Shown: in pieces, positions 1 through 6,708 of the stretch
Numbering within the stretch: the first letter of the stretch is position 1
How the letters are laid out: each line of letters begins with the position of its first letter
Assembly (NCBI GenBank): GCA_937900215.1
Contig: CALCFH010000204.1
Span: 1 to 6,962, forward strand
Length of the DNA stretch: 6,962 nucleotides
Source of the DNA: an uncultured Cryomorphaceae bacterium
GTDB taxonomy: Bacteria; Bacteroidota; Bacteroidia; Flavobacteriales; Schleiferiaceae
Reading direction: 5' to 3'
Translations under genes and position numbers: made by a program
The notes under the pieces: generated by a model
Seen by the model: the letters and a program-made list of their open reading frames with translations, nothing else
Told to the model about the DNA's origin: nothing
The model's database searches: none

Positions 1-623
1 AAGCGGGTTGTACTCAATCTGCCAGCGTTACAGTAAGTTCTGTAAACACACAATTCACACCCGTTAATTTTGCTGTAGCAAAACCCAATACAGTCACCTT
101 TACAGGAAGTTGGAGTCCTGCTACTTTAGGCATTGGAGTGAGCTTGATGGGCTACAGAATGGCTTATCGCCAAGTGGGTGTAGGAGCAGCTTGGACCAAT
201 ACCGCTCTTTCAACCAATACCACAGCTACGGTAAACTTTACCGGAAGTGGATTGCCCTCCGCCAATTATGAGTTCACTGTATTTGCGCGTGTGAACGACA
301 ACGGATCGATTTACAATACCGAATATGCTTGCAGAGAAAGAAGATTCTATAACGGACTAGGAAACAAAACCGAAGTGGACAGCCTTAGCTCAGTCAATTC
401 ATGGTTTGTATATCCCAATCCAACTTCTGAATTCATCATTATCGATCCAAAAGAAGAAGGACAATGGCGTATTTTCAGTGCCGCCGGCAAGTTGATTTTA
501 AGCGGCGAAAGCAAGCCTACAGAAGAACAGAAAATTCTGGTAACCCAATGGAGCGTGGGCGTTTACTTATTGGAATGGCAATCCGAGACTAATCTTGAAA
601 CCAAGCGCTTTATTATTCAGTAA
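1..623 (+). CDS. T9SS-exported protein with fibronectin-III-like domain, C-terminal part (5' end outside window)
   Basis: The reading frame is open from base 3 to the TAA at 621-623 (206 codons visible), so the ATG at 138 is internal and the gene starts upstream of the window. Visible residues about 30-115 have alternating beta-strand character, with a GSW...Y-x-x-A-Y-R core and an N-Y-E-F-T-V-F-A-R strand, resembling a fibronectin type III domain. The last ~80 residues form a T9SS type A sorting domain: a short linker, the motif VYPNPTSEFIII, a G-x-W-R-I-F-S-A-A-G-K segment, G-V-Y-L-L-E-W, and a final K-R-F-I-I-Q strand. In Bacteroidota such domains direct a periplasmic protein through the outer membrane and are then usually cleaved, leaving the product on the surface or free. 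The catalytic or binding part, if any, is outside the window, so the function is unknown. The sorting domain is certain enough; the FN3 call is moderate. Confidence 0.85.
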   Translation, partial: AGCTQSASVTVSSVNTQFTPVNFAVAKPNTVTFTGSWSPATLGIGVSLMGYRMAYRQVGVGAAWTNTALSTNTTATVNFTGSGLPSANYEFTVFARVNDNGSIYNTEYACRERRFYNGLGNKTEVDSLSSVNSWFVYPNPTSEFIIIDPKEEGQWRIFSAAGKLILSGESKPTEEQKILVTQWSVGVYLLEWQSETNLETKRFIIQ

Positions 624-785
624 GAATTTTGAGTTCTATCCAGCAAGTCTTAATAAAAGGCTGGTTTAATCGGAGAGCTTAATTACCAAAACAGACTCTT
701 ATTGGTATGTTCAAATAATAAAAATTGGTATCTAACCTAGACAACGAATTGGATTTAACTTAGTTGAGTAAAACACAATCAAGCC
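624..785 (+). promoter_or_regulatory. Intergenic gap, probable promoter region of the LTD genes
   Basis: This is the only sizeable non-coding gap in the window, so a promoter for the downstream genes is expected here. Bases 756-763 read TAACTTAG, one mismatch from the Bacteroidota -7 consensus TAnnTTTG. No TTG lies at the proper distance upstream: the nearest candidate, at 725-727, is about 28 bases away. The sequence TTGGTA occurs at 702-707 and 725-730 and inverted at 684-689, within an extended 8-base direct repeat ATTGGTAT at 701-708 and 724-731. These could be protein-binding sites or chance in AT-rich DNA. The gap as promoter carrier is an inference from layout; the exact box is weak. 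Confidence 0.3.
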
Positions 786-1889
786 GTGAAAAAATTATTT
801 ACCCTCTTATGTTCAGTGCTTTTTGCTATAAGTAGCCCCGCGCAGCTAATAATCAACGAGGTACTTTATGATCCATCGAACTCTGGTTTAGCCGGAGATG
901 CCAATGGCGACGGTGTGTACGACCAAGAAGAAGATTCATTTATTGAATTTGTGAATGCAGGCAACAGCAATTTTGACGCAAGTGGTTACCAAATTTGGGA
1001 TGATACCAGCGCAACAGGAAGCCTGCGATTTGTAGTTCCAGCCGGAACTTTTGTTCCACCCAATGGAGCCATGGTTGTTTTTGGAAGCGGTCCATTGGTA
1101 GGTACTTTTGGTGGAGCAGTGCTTCTTTCGGCAGACACCACCTCCTCTCACCTCAACTTAAACAACTCAGGGGAAGTCATTGGCATTAAAGACGCTAGTG
1201 GTGCTTGGGTATTGTTTTTTGACTCGGATGCACTCTCTAACAATCCGAATGAATCGTATACGCGTTTCCCAGATATTACGGGTGCCTTCTTGCAGCATGC
1301 AGATACTACTTCTATTTTATTTTCTCCGGGAACCCGCACAGATGGAACGCCTTTTTCAACGTCCTTTGTTGTGGAGAGCATAAGTGTTCAATCTATAACT
1401 GGATCAACAGATATAAGTACCAATTTGGGTACGCTTCAATTAAGTTCTACCGTATTGCCCTCATTTGCTAGCGATATGAGCGTAACATGGTCTGTGGGTT
1501 CTGGTGCCGGTTCAGCAACAGTGGATGCCAATGGCTTGGTTTCCGCCATAGCGAATGGGAACATCTGGATTGTTGCCAGTTCGAATGATGGCACCAACAT
1601 TTCAGATTCTATTGAGATTACCATCACCAATCAGGCCTTTAGCCTAGAAGAATTCACTTCTTTGAATGTAGAATTATATCCCAATCCGGCGGAAAATTAC
1701 ATCCACCTTAAAACAGCCAACAAAACCATTGATGAAATACGTTTGATGGATATTTCAGGCGCTTTAATTCAAACCTATATTGGCACAACAGAAGAAATTA
1801 ATATTTCTCATTTAAGCAAGGGCACCTATCTCTTGCATTTAAGTAGTGGAAATAAGGTACAAGTCATTCGATTCCAAAAAGGTCTATAA
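786..1889 (+). CDS. T9SS-secreted lamin-tail-domain protein with Ig-like domain
   Basis: This 367-residue protein probably acts outside the cell. Residues 1-19 are a signal peptide (MKK, a hydrophobic core, then SSPA before Q20). Residues about 21-190 form a lamin tail domain: it opens with LIINEVLYDPSNS, has W71 and the V-P-x-G...P-P-N-G-A-M-V-V-F-G strands, and ends at SPGTRTDGTPF. Near its start, D38-A-N-G-D-G-V-Y-D-Q-E-E49 fits a 12-residue EF-hand-like calcium loop. Residues about 195-283 resemble a bacterial Ig-like group 2 domain (V-T-W-S-V followed by A-T-V-D-A-N-G-L-V-S-A). The last ~74 residues are a T9SS type A sorting domain (ELYPNPAENYIHL ... GTYLLHL ... VIRFQKGL). The start is GTG at 786; an in-frame TGA at 765 leaves no longer choice and the signal peptide fits it. 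The LTD closely matches that of the next gene. LTDs occur in bacterial exoproteins, some fused to nucleases; no catalytic domain is visible, so a binding or structural role is likely. Confidence 0.9.
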   Translation: MKKLFTLLCSVLFAISSPAQLIINEVLYDPSNSGLAGDANGDGVYDQEEDSFIEFVNAGNSNFDASGYQIWDDTSATGSLRFVVPAGTFVPPNGAMVVFGSGPLVGTFGGAVLLSADTTSSHLNLNNSGEVIGIKDASGAWVLFFDSDALSNNPNESYTRFPDITGAFLQHADTTSILFSPGTRTDGTPFSTSFVVESISVQSITGSTDISTNLGTLQLSSTVLPSFASDMSVTWSVGSGAGSATVDANGLVSAIANGNIWIVASSNDGTNISDSIEITITNQAFSLEEFTSLNVELYPNPAENYIHLKTANKTIDEIRLMDISGALIQTYIGTTEEINISHLSKGTYLLHLSSGNKVQVIRFQKGL

Positions 1890-1926
1890 TTCGATTTTCT
1901 AAAAACAACTTAATTTTCGAATTATG
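1885..1926 (+). repeat. Perfect 9-bp inverted repeat spanning stop and start codons
   Basis: ATAATTCGA at 1886-1894 is the exact reverse complement of TCGAATTAT at 1917-1925, with a 22-base loop; T1885 and G1926 could add a wobble pair in RNA. The left arm contains the TAA stop (1887-1889) of the upstream LTD gene, and the right arm contains the first two bases of the ATG (1924-1926) of the LTD lipoprotein gene. If it folds in mRNA, the start codon is in the stem, and a ribosome finishing the upstream gene would open it. That is an inference. There is no T-run after the right arm, so it does not look like an intrinsic terminator. Confidence 0.45.
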
Positions 1927-2871
1927 AAAAATGGAGCTATTTGGCTTGCAGCCGTCTTTCTTTTGTTCAATACGGCTTGCGAGACAGATGATGTAATGGG
2001 CCCTTCCACAGCAGGTGGACCCGAAGTGAGCCTAACCTTAAGTCCTCAAAGTATTTTAGAAAATGGCGGAACAGCCAATGTTACGGCTACACTTTCGGCT
2101 TCTTCTACCTCTACGGTGGTGGTGAGTCTTTTGTTAGGAGGTACAGCAGCAGAAGGTCAAGACTATAACATTAGTGACAATCAAATCAGCATTCCAGCAG
2201 GCAGTCTGAGCGCCTCTGTTGTTTTAACCGCCATAGACGACACCAATCAAAATGGTACGCGCACGGTTGCAATTCAGATTAGTCAAGTAGCTGGAGGGCA
2301 ATTTTCTCCACAATTATTGAACCTGAATATAGAAGACGACGATGTGCCCGCGGTAATCCAATTAATCTTTAACGAGGTATTGTATGACCCTTCGAATAGC
2401 AATTTAGATGGAGATGCCAATGGCGATGGAAGCTATTCTCAGGCCGAAGATGAGTTCTTAGAAATACTCAACCTTGGAGCACAAGCGGTAGACCTTTCCG
2501 GTTGGAAGGTGTATGACGACGAAGCACTCACCGCCGCAACGCCAAGACATGTGTTTACAAATGGAACGAGTATTCCTCCAGGAAAAGCTTTAGTGCTCTT
2601 TGGAGGAGGTTCGCCTACTGGATCTTTTGGAAATGCAACCATAGTAACAAGTTCTACCGGTGATATGAATCTGAATAATGCCGGAGATAAGGTTTATTTG
2701 TATGATGCCGCGGGCGATCTTGTGATTAGCTTCGACATTGAGCCGCTTTCCAATAACCCCAACGAGAGTTATACTCGAAATCCGGATATAACGGGAGAAT
2801 TTGAACAACACTCTGTGGTTAGCGGAACCTTGTTTTCTCCTGGAACACGAACAGACGGAACTCCTTTTTAA
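1924..2871 (+). CDS. Surface lipoprotein with Calx-beta-like domain and lamin tail domain
   Basis: This 315-residue protein starts with a lipoprotein signal: a hydrophobic stretch at 5-15, then N-T-A-C with the lipidated cysteine at C19. The following E-T-D-D resembles the acidic export signal that sends Bacteroidota lipoproteins to the outer face of the outer membrane. The lipobox is loose (N rather than L at -3), which this phylum tolerates. Residues about 33-140 resemble a Calx-beta domain (SILENGG, G-T-A-A-E-G-Q-D-Y, S-I-P-A-G-S, final N-I-E-D-D-D). Residues 147-315 are a lamin tail domain beginning LIFNEVLYDPSNS and ending exactly at TRTDGTPF. The loop D164-A-N-G-D-G-S-Y-S-Q-A-E175 fits the EF-hand pattern. 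The LTD is a paralogue of the one in the preceding gene: 27 of the first 37 and 32 of the last 42 residues are identical. It has no T9SS tail, as expected for a protein anchored by lipid. No catalytic residues are recognisable; a calcium-dependent surface adhesion or scaffold role is plausible. Confidence 0.88.
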   Translation: MKNGAIWLAAVFLLFNTACETDDVMGPSTAGGPEVSLTLSPQSILENGGTANVTATLSASSTSTVVVSLLLGGTAAEGQDYNISDNQISIPAGSLSASVVLTAIDDTNQNGTRTVAIQISQVAGGQFSPQLLNLNIEDDDVPAVIQLIFNEVLYDPSNSNLDGDANGDGSYSQAEDEFLEILNLGAQAVDLSGWKVYDDEALTAATPRHVFTNGTSIPPGKALVLFGGGSPTGSFGNATIVTSSTGDMNLNNAGDKVYLYDAAGDLVISFDIEPLSNNPNESYTRNPDITGEFEQHSVVSGTLFSPGTRTDGTPF

Positions 2872-2878
2872 CAAAGCT

Positions 2879-4252
2879 ATGGGTTCAATAAGTGCCATTT
2901 TCGCAGTCCTCTTTATTGTTTTAGTAGCCTGGATGTTACTCAAAGACTATCATCCCCAAGCAGTACTGCTGGTAGCAGGCTTATCAATGCTGGTACTTGC
3001 TCACCTTTTAGGTTCAACCGCATCAGGGCCTAAATCGCCTACTGGTTCTTTTGTTTTCGATTTATTTCAGCTCTTAAAAGAGTCTTTTTCTCATACCAAT
3101 ATGGGAGTTGGACTTATGATCATGGCCATTGGTGGATTTGTATCCTATATCGATCACATAGGTGCTTCCAATGCGTTGGTAGATTTTGCCATGAAACCCT
3201 TGGGATTGCTTAAAAATTATCCTCAATTAACCGCCGTTGCGGTTATCCCGATTAGTCAGGTGCTCTTTGTGGCCATTCCATCTGCAGCCGGACTTTGCCT
3301 TTTATTAATGGCTTCCATTTTTCCCATCCTCCTTAATTTAGGTGTAAGTCGGATATCGGCTGTTTCAGTGATTACCGCCTCCACAGCCATTGGTTTAGGG
3401 CCTGCCTCGGCCATGTCTGTTCGCGCTTCCGAAGTGATTCAGATGCCCGCAGTTGAATACTTCGTTCACGAACAAATACCCTTGCTCATTCCACTCACCA
3501 TTGTAATGACCATTACCTATTATTTTGTTAATCGCTACTTCGACAAAAAGAATGCGCCTAACACTATTGCCGCTGAACGAATGGAGGATTCGGGTATTTC
3601 AAAGGCTCCCAAGCTGTACGCCTTCATTCCTGTTTTGCCCATTGTATTGCTCATTCTCTTTTCTGACCTCAGCAAATTATTCGATCCACCCATAAAGCTA
3701 GACACTACAACAGCCATGCTGATAAGCCTATTTGCTGCTTTGGTTTTTGAATGGATACGCAAAAGAAACTTGAAGGTAGTTCTTGGTTCTCTTACTGTTT
3801 TTTGGAACGGCATGGGGAATATTTTCAAATCTGTTGTAACCCTTATTATTGCAGCTGATCTCTTTTCACAAGGATTGATAGCACTTGGATTAATCGATGG
3901 CTTATTGGCTATTTCCAACAATATCGGACTCAATGCAGTAGGAATAGGAATTGTAATGACCATTATGATCTTCCTTGCCGCCATGCTTATGGGCAGTGGA
4001 AACGCAGCCTTTTTCGCCTTTGGACCCTTGATCCCTAATATTGCCGCTAAGTTTGGAGTAAAAAGCGCTTCTCTTATTCTACCAATGAATTTTGCTGCTT
4101 CCATGGGTAGAACGGTTTCTCCCGTTGCTGGAGTGCTTATTGCAGCGGCTGAGATTGCAAAAGTTACCGCACTACAAATCGTAAGAAGAAATCTAATCCC
4201 GATGATTACAGCCTTGGTTGTAATGCTCATTTATCACTTCATCCAGCTATGA
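2879..4252 (+). CDS. DcuC-family C4-dicarboxylate transporter
   Basis: This is a 457-residue inner-membrane protein with about 12 hydrophobic segments, matching the size of E. coli DcuC (about 460). Family hallmarks visible are G-V-G-L-M-I-M...G-G-F-V-S-Y-I-D-H-I-G-A (76-96), P-S-A-A-G-L-C-L-L-L-M-A-S-I-F-P (134-149) followed by L-G-V-S-R, the G-S-G-N-A-A-F-F-A-F loop (372-381), and G-R-T-V-S-P-V-A-G-V-L (410-420). DcuC proteins move fumarate, succinate, malate or aspartate by antiport or efflux with anaerobic metabolism; relatives in the wider family serve other anions or peptides, so the substrate is open. The frame is open further upstream to an ATG at 2801, but that stretch overlaps the end of the lipoprotein gene. 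The ATG at 2879, 7 bases after its stop, gives the normal family N terminus (M-G-S-I-S-A-I-F followed by a membrane segment). No Shine-Dalgarno sequence is evident. It overlaps the next gene by ATGA, indicating co-translation with the amidohydrolase. Confidence 0.9.
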   Translation: MGSISAIFAVLFIVLVAWMLLKDYHPQAVLLVAGLSMLVLAHLLGSTASGPKSPTGSFVFDLFQLLKESFSHTNMGVGLMIMAIGGFVSYIDHIGASNALVDFAMKPLGLLKNYPQLTAVAVIPISQVLFVAIPSAAGLCLLLMASIFPILLNLGVSRISAVSVITASTAIGLGPASAMSVRASEVIQMPAVEYFVHEQIPLLIPLTIVMTITYYFVNRYFDKKNAPNTIAAERMEDSGISKAPKLYAFIPVLPIVLLILFSDLSKLFDPPIKLDTTTAMLISLFAALVFEWIRKRNLKVVLGSLTVFWNGMGNIFKSVVTLIIAADLFSQGLIALGLIDGLLAISNNIGLNAVGIGIVMTIMIFLAAMLMGSGNAAFFAFGPLIPNIAAKFGVKSASLILPMNFAASMGRTVSPVAGVLIAAAEIAKVTALQIVRRNLIPMITALVVMLIYHFIQL

Positions 4253-5382
4253 TTTTAATAAAAAACGCCAATGTATACAGTCCCGATTCTCTTGGCTACA
4301 AAGATGTTCTTATAGGCGGGGGAAAGATTTTAGCCATCGATTCAAAAATTGAATCGCATCGTTCCTTTTCGGTCTTCAATGCGGAAGGAAAAACAATGAC
4401 TCCTGGAATAATAGACCAGCACATCCATGTAATTGGTGCGGGTGGAAAGCATGGCTTCTCTTCAATGACTCCCGAAATTCCCATGACCGACTTAATTGGA
4501 TGTGGAACCACAACTGTAGTGGGTCTTTTGGGCACCGATGGATCTACCCGTGGAATCAAAACGCTCTATGCCAAATGCAAGTCTTTAGAGATGGAAGGGG
4601 TTTCTGCGTATATGTTTACAGGCTACTTCGGACTAGAACCCATGCATATTACAAGCAATGTGCAAGACGAAATGATCTTTATCGACAAGGTTTTAGGCTG
4701 TAAAATTGCCATTTCTGACGTGCGCTCTTCTTATCCAACTGATCTAGAATTACTCCATCTTTTACGTCAAGTTCGTGTTGGAGGAATGATTGCTAAGAAA
4801 AAAGGCGTGCTTCATATCCACCTTGGGGCCTTAAATTCTAAAATTGAAAACTTATTGAGAATTGTGAAAGATCATGAATTCCCAATAGAAAATATTTCGC
4901 CTACCCATATGGGAAGAACCCAAGCCTTGCTCGATGAGGGCATTGCTTTCGGAAAAATGGGCGGAATGATTGATATCTCTACGGGTGGAACCAATTTCAC
5001 TGACCCGCATAAGACGATTATTTATGCTTTAGATCACGGCCTTTCTATTGATTATTTGACTTTTAGTAGCGATGGAAATGCGGGCTTAGACAAGAAGGAC
5101 GAGAATGGAAATCTGATAGGGTTTAAAAAGGCGCCATTTGATCTCAACCTAGCAGAAACCATCCAACTAATTAATAAAGGACTTTCCATTACCGATGCCT
5201 TTAAAGTGGTAACAGAAAATCCGGCTAGAAATCTCGGTCTAACTCAAAAAGGGCGAATTGAAATGGGTCGCGATGCAGATTTATGTCTGTTCGACGATGA
5301 ATTCAAACTCACAGAGGTCTTTTCTTTAGGAAATCAAATGATGAGCGGTGGAAAAGTGATTGTGAAAAACAGTTTCGATTAA
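4249..5382 (+). CDS. iadA-like: Isoaspartyl-dipeptidase-like metal-dependent amidohydrolase (IadA family)
   Basis: This 377-residue cytoplasmic enzyme has no signal peptide and belongs to the amidohydrolase superfamily, close to beta-aspartyl dipeptidase IadA (about 390 residues in E. coli), which splits beta-linked Asp-X dipeptides. A small N-terminal beta-sandwich segment (1-50) precedes the TIM barrel. Likely metal ligands are H58 and H60 (D-Q-H-I-H), the bridging lysine K152 (G-C-K-I-A-I-S-D), H191 (H-I-H-L-G), H220 (S-P-T-H-M-G-R) and D275 (S-S-D-G-N). R159 and R223 match the substrate-carboxylate arginines. Compared with the E. coli sequence from memory, the position of Glu77 is K67, of Tyr137 is F127 (Y126 adjacent) and of Ser289 is about G279, so the substrate may differ. 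The C-terminal N-P-A-R-N-L-G-L...K-G-R-I-E-M-G-R-D-A-D-L segment is typical of the superfamily. The start ATG overlaps the transporter stop; the porin starts 5 bases after its end. Family assignment is strong, exact substrate uncertain. Confidence 0.88.
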   Translation: MILIKNANVYSPDSLGYKDVLIGGGKILAIDSKIESHRSFSVFNAEGKTMTPGIIDQHIHVIGAGGKHGFSSMTPEIPMTDLIGCGTTTVVGLLGTDGSTRGIKTLYAKCKSLEMEGVSAYMFTGYFGLEPMHITSNVQDEMIFIDKVLGCKIAISDVRSSYPTDLELLHLLRQVRVGGMIAKKKGVLHIHLGALNSKIENLLRIVKDHEFPIENISPTHMGRTQALLDEGIAFGKMGGMIDISTGGTNFTDPHKTIIYALDHGLSIDYLTFSSDGNAGLDKKDENGNLIGFKKAPFDLNLAETIQLINKGLSITDAFKVVTENPARNLGLTQKGRIEMGRDADLCLFDDEFKLTEVFSLGNQMMSGGKVIVKNSFD

Positions 5383-5387
5383 ATCAA

Positions 5388-6707
5388 ATGAAAGCCAAAC
5401 TCCTTTGCTCCCGAAACCTAGGCCTATTCTTCGGCCTTTGTCTTTTCGCACAACTGGGCTTTGCTCAGGGTGTGAAATTGAAAAAATACTCATTTGGTGA
5501 AGGACTCAATTTCGTTGGAGACCAAGGATATTCCATGGAGCTCACGGGTTACATACAGCCCTACCTCGACGCCACCTTTTTTACAGACACAAACTACCCT
5601 GGTGCCGCAAGCAGGTTTAGAATGAGACGCGCACGCTTGCGTTTTGCAGGTAAAGACGAAGACACCCGCCTCTCATGGAGACTGCAAGTAGATTTAAGTG
5701 GAACGGCAGAAATTGAAGCCGGTAGCGCCCAATTTTTAATGGATGCTTGGTTGGGTTACAACCTGACCAAAAGATGGATTATTCGTGTAGGACAAAAGAA
5801 TACCCCTACAGACAACAGAGAATTGCAAATTGCCTCTCAATCCCTTCAATTGGTAGAACGCAGCAAGGTGACCTCTGCTTTCAGTACCATTCGAGAATTT
5901 GGCATTTTCTTAGACGGAACCGTTCGGCTTCCGAAGGGAATGTACCTCAAACCTAGCCTAGTATTGAGCAATGGTGATGGACTAAACGTTTTCGGACCAG
6001 ATTTTGGTGGATTTAAATACGGCGGAAGATTGGATTTTCTTCCTTTCGGATTATTCACCAACCTCGGACAATTTAGAGAAGTAGATATGATGCGTGAGTT
6101 GGTGCCACGTTTGGTTCTTGGCGTTGCCGATAGTAAAAATAACGGCATGAGCAGCCGACGTGGTAGAGAAAGTGGAGCCATATTGTATTTGAACGATTTG
6201 GGGGAATATTCATTGCCCGATTTTACCAAAATAGGTGTTGATTTTCTTTTTAAGTATCGCGGATTTAGTGCGCTTGGAGAATTTGTTCTCACCACAGCCA
6301 CGGTTCCAACCGATATTACACAGCGCGTGAGAGTTGATGGTAGTGTGACCAACACCTTCCTTGTAAACGGGGTAGAAGATGTAGAAAAGTATGTAAAAGG
6401 AAGAATGATGTTGGGCAAGGGATACAACTTCCAAATGGGCTATTTATTTAAAAACAGATTCTCCATAGATGCGCGCTACACACATCTTGCCGCAGACGAA
6501 AATTCTTTTCTAAACAACGGAACTTTCTTCAATAGACCCAACTATTACACCTTCGGTATTTCTCAATATTTCTCTAAAATGTATGGAGCCAAAATACAAG
6601 CCTCAATAGACTTTGTAGATCCCAATCCGGGTTCAAATTACTTCGACTCTACTCCCAAAGAGGGCGACGAATGGGTCTTCAGATTGATTACCTCATTTGC
6701 ATTCTAA
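5388..6707 (+). CDS. OprO/OprP-like outer-membrane porin
   Basis: This 439-residue protein starts with a signal peptide (about 1-26, ending L-G-F-A before Q27). The mature part is rich in alternating amphipathic strands and ends in phenylalanine (...T-S-F-A-F), as beta-barrel outer-membrane proteins do. Family marks of the porin O/P (phosphate-selective porin) group are the early barrel strand L-T-G-Y-I-Q-P-Y (52-59), the arginine-rich F-R-M-R-R-A-R-L-R-F-A-G-K (77-89) followed by W-R-L-Q-V-D-L-S-G, the D-A-W-L-G-Y-N-L strand (119-126), and I-R-V-G-Q-K-N-T-P (132-140). Such porins give anions and other small solutes passage across the outer membrane; many Bacteroidota copies annotated as phosphate-selective have no proven specificity. 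Its place 5 bases after the amidohydrolase gene and 1 base before an exported peptidase suggests it admits the substrate of this operon rather than phosphate, which is an inference. No phosphate-regulation gene is nearby. Confidence 0.85.
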   Translation: MKAKLLCSRNLGLFFGLCLFAQLGFAQGVKLKKYSFGEGLNFVGDQGYSMELTGYIQPYLDATFFTDTNYPGAASRFRMRRARLRFAGKDEDTRLSWRLQVDLSGTAEIEAGSAQFLMDAWLGYNLTKRWIIRVGQKNTPTDNRELQIASQSLQLVERSKVTSAFSTIREFGIFLDGTVRLPKGMYLKPSLVLSNGDGLNVFGPDFGGFKYGGRLDFLPFGLFTNLGQFREVDMMRELVPRLVLGVADSKNNGMSSRRGRESGAILYLNDLGEYSLPDFTKIGVDFLFKYRGFSALGEFVLTTATVPTDITQRVRVDGSVTNTFLVNGVEDVEKYVKGRMMLGKGYNFQMGYLFKNRFSIDARYTHLAADENSFLNNGTFFNRPNYYTFGISQYFSKMYGAKIQASIDFVDPNPGSNYFDSTPKEGDEWVFRLITSFAF

Positions 6708-6708
6708 T

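Noticed and set aside
138..140. ATG as start of the first protein
   Set aside because: The frame stays open back to base 3 and the upstream residues continue the beta-strand pattern, so this methionine is internal to a gene cut by the window edge.
640..664. Possible terminator hairpin after the first gene (CCAGC ... GCTGG)
   Set aside because: The stem is only 5 bp with a 15-base loop and is followed by TTTAAT rather than a proper T-run, so it is too weak to call.
3535..4230. Long open frame of 231 codons on the minus strand
   Set aside because: It lies wholly opposite the DcuC gene, whose family motifs are clear in the + frame. Its protein has no recognisable domain; it is a by-product of codon use on the other strand.
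5846..6427. Open frame of 193 codons on the minus strand
   Set aside because: It is antisense to the porin gene, has a low-complexity, serine/proline/arginine-rich translation and no domain; treated as a shadow.
5388..6707. Specific role as a phosphate porin
   Set aside because: Family similarity supports the porin O/P fold, but no phosphate-uptake or phosphate-regulation gene is nearby and the neighbours point to peptide or carboxylate use.
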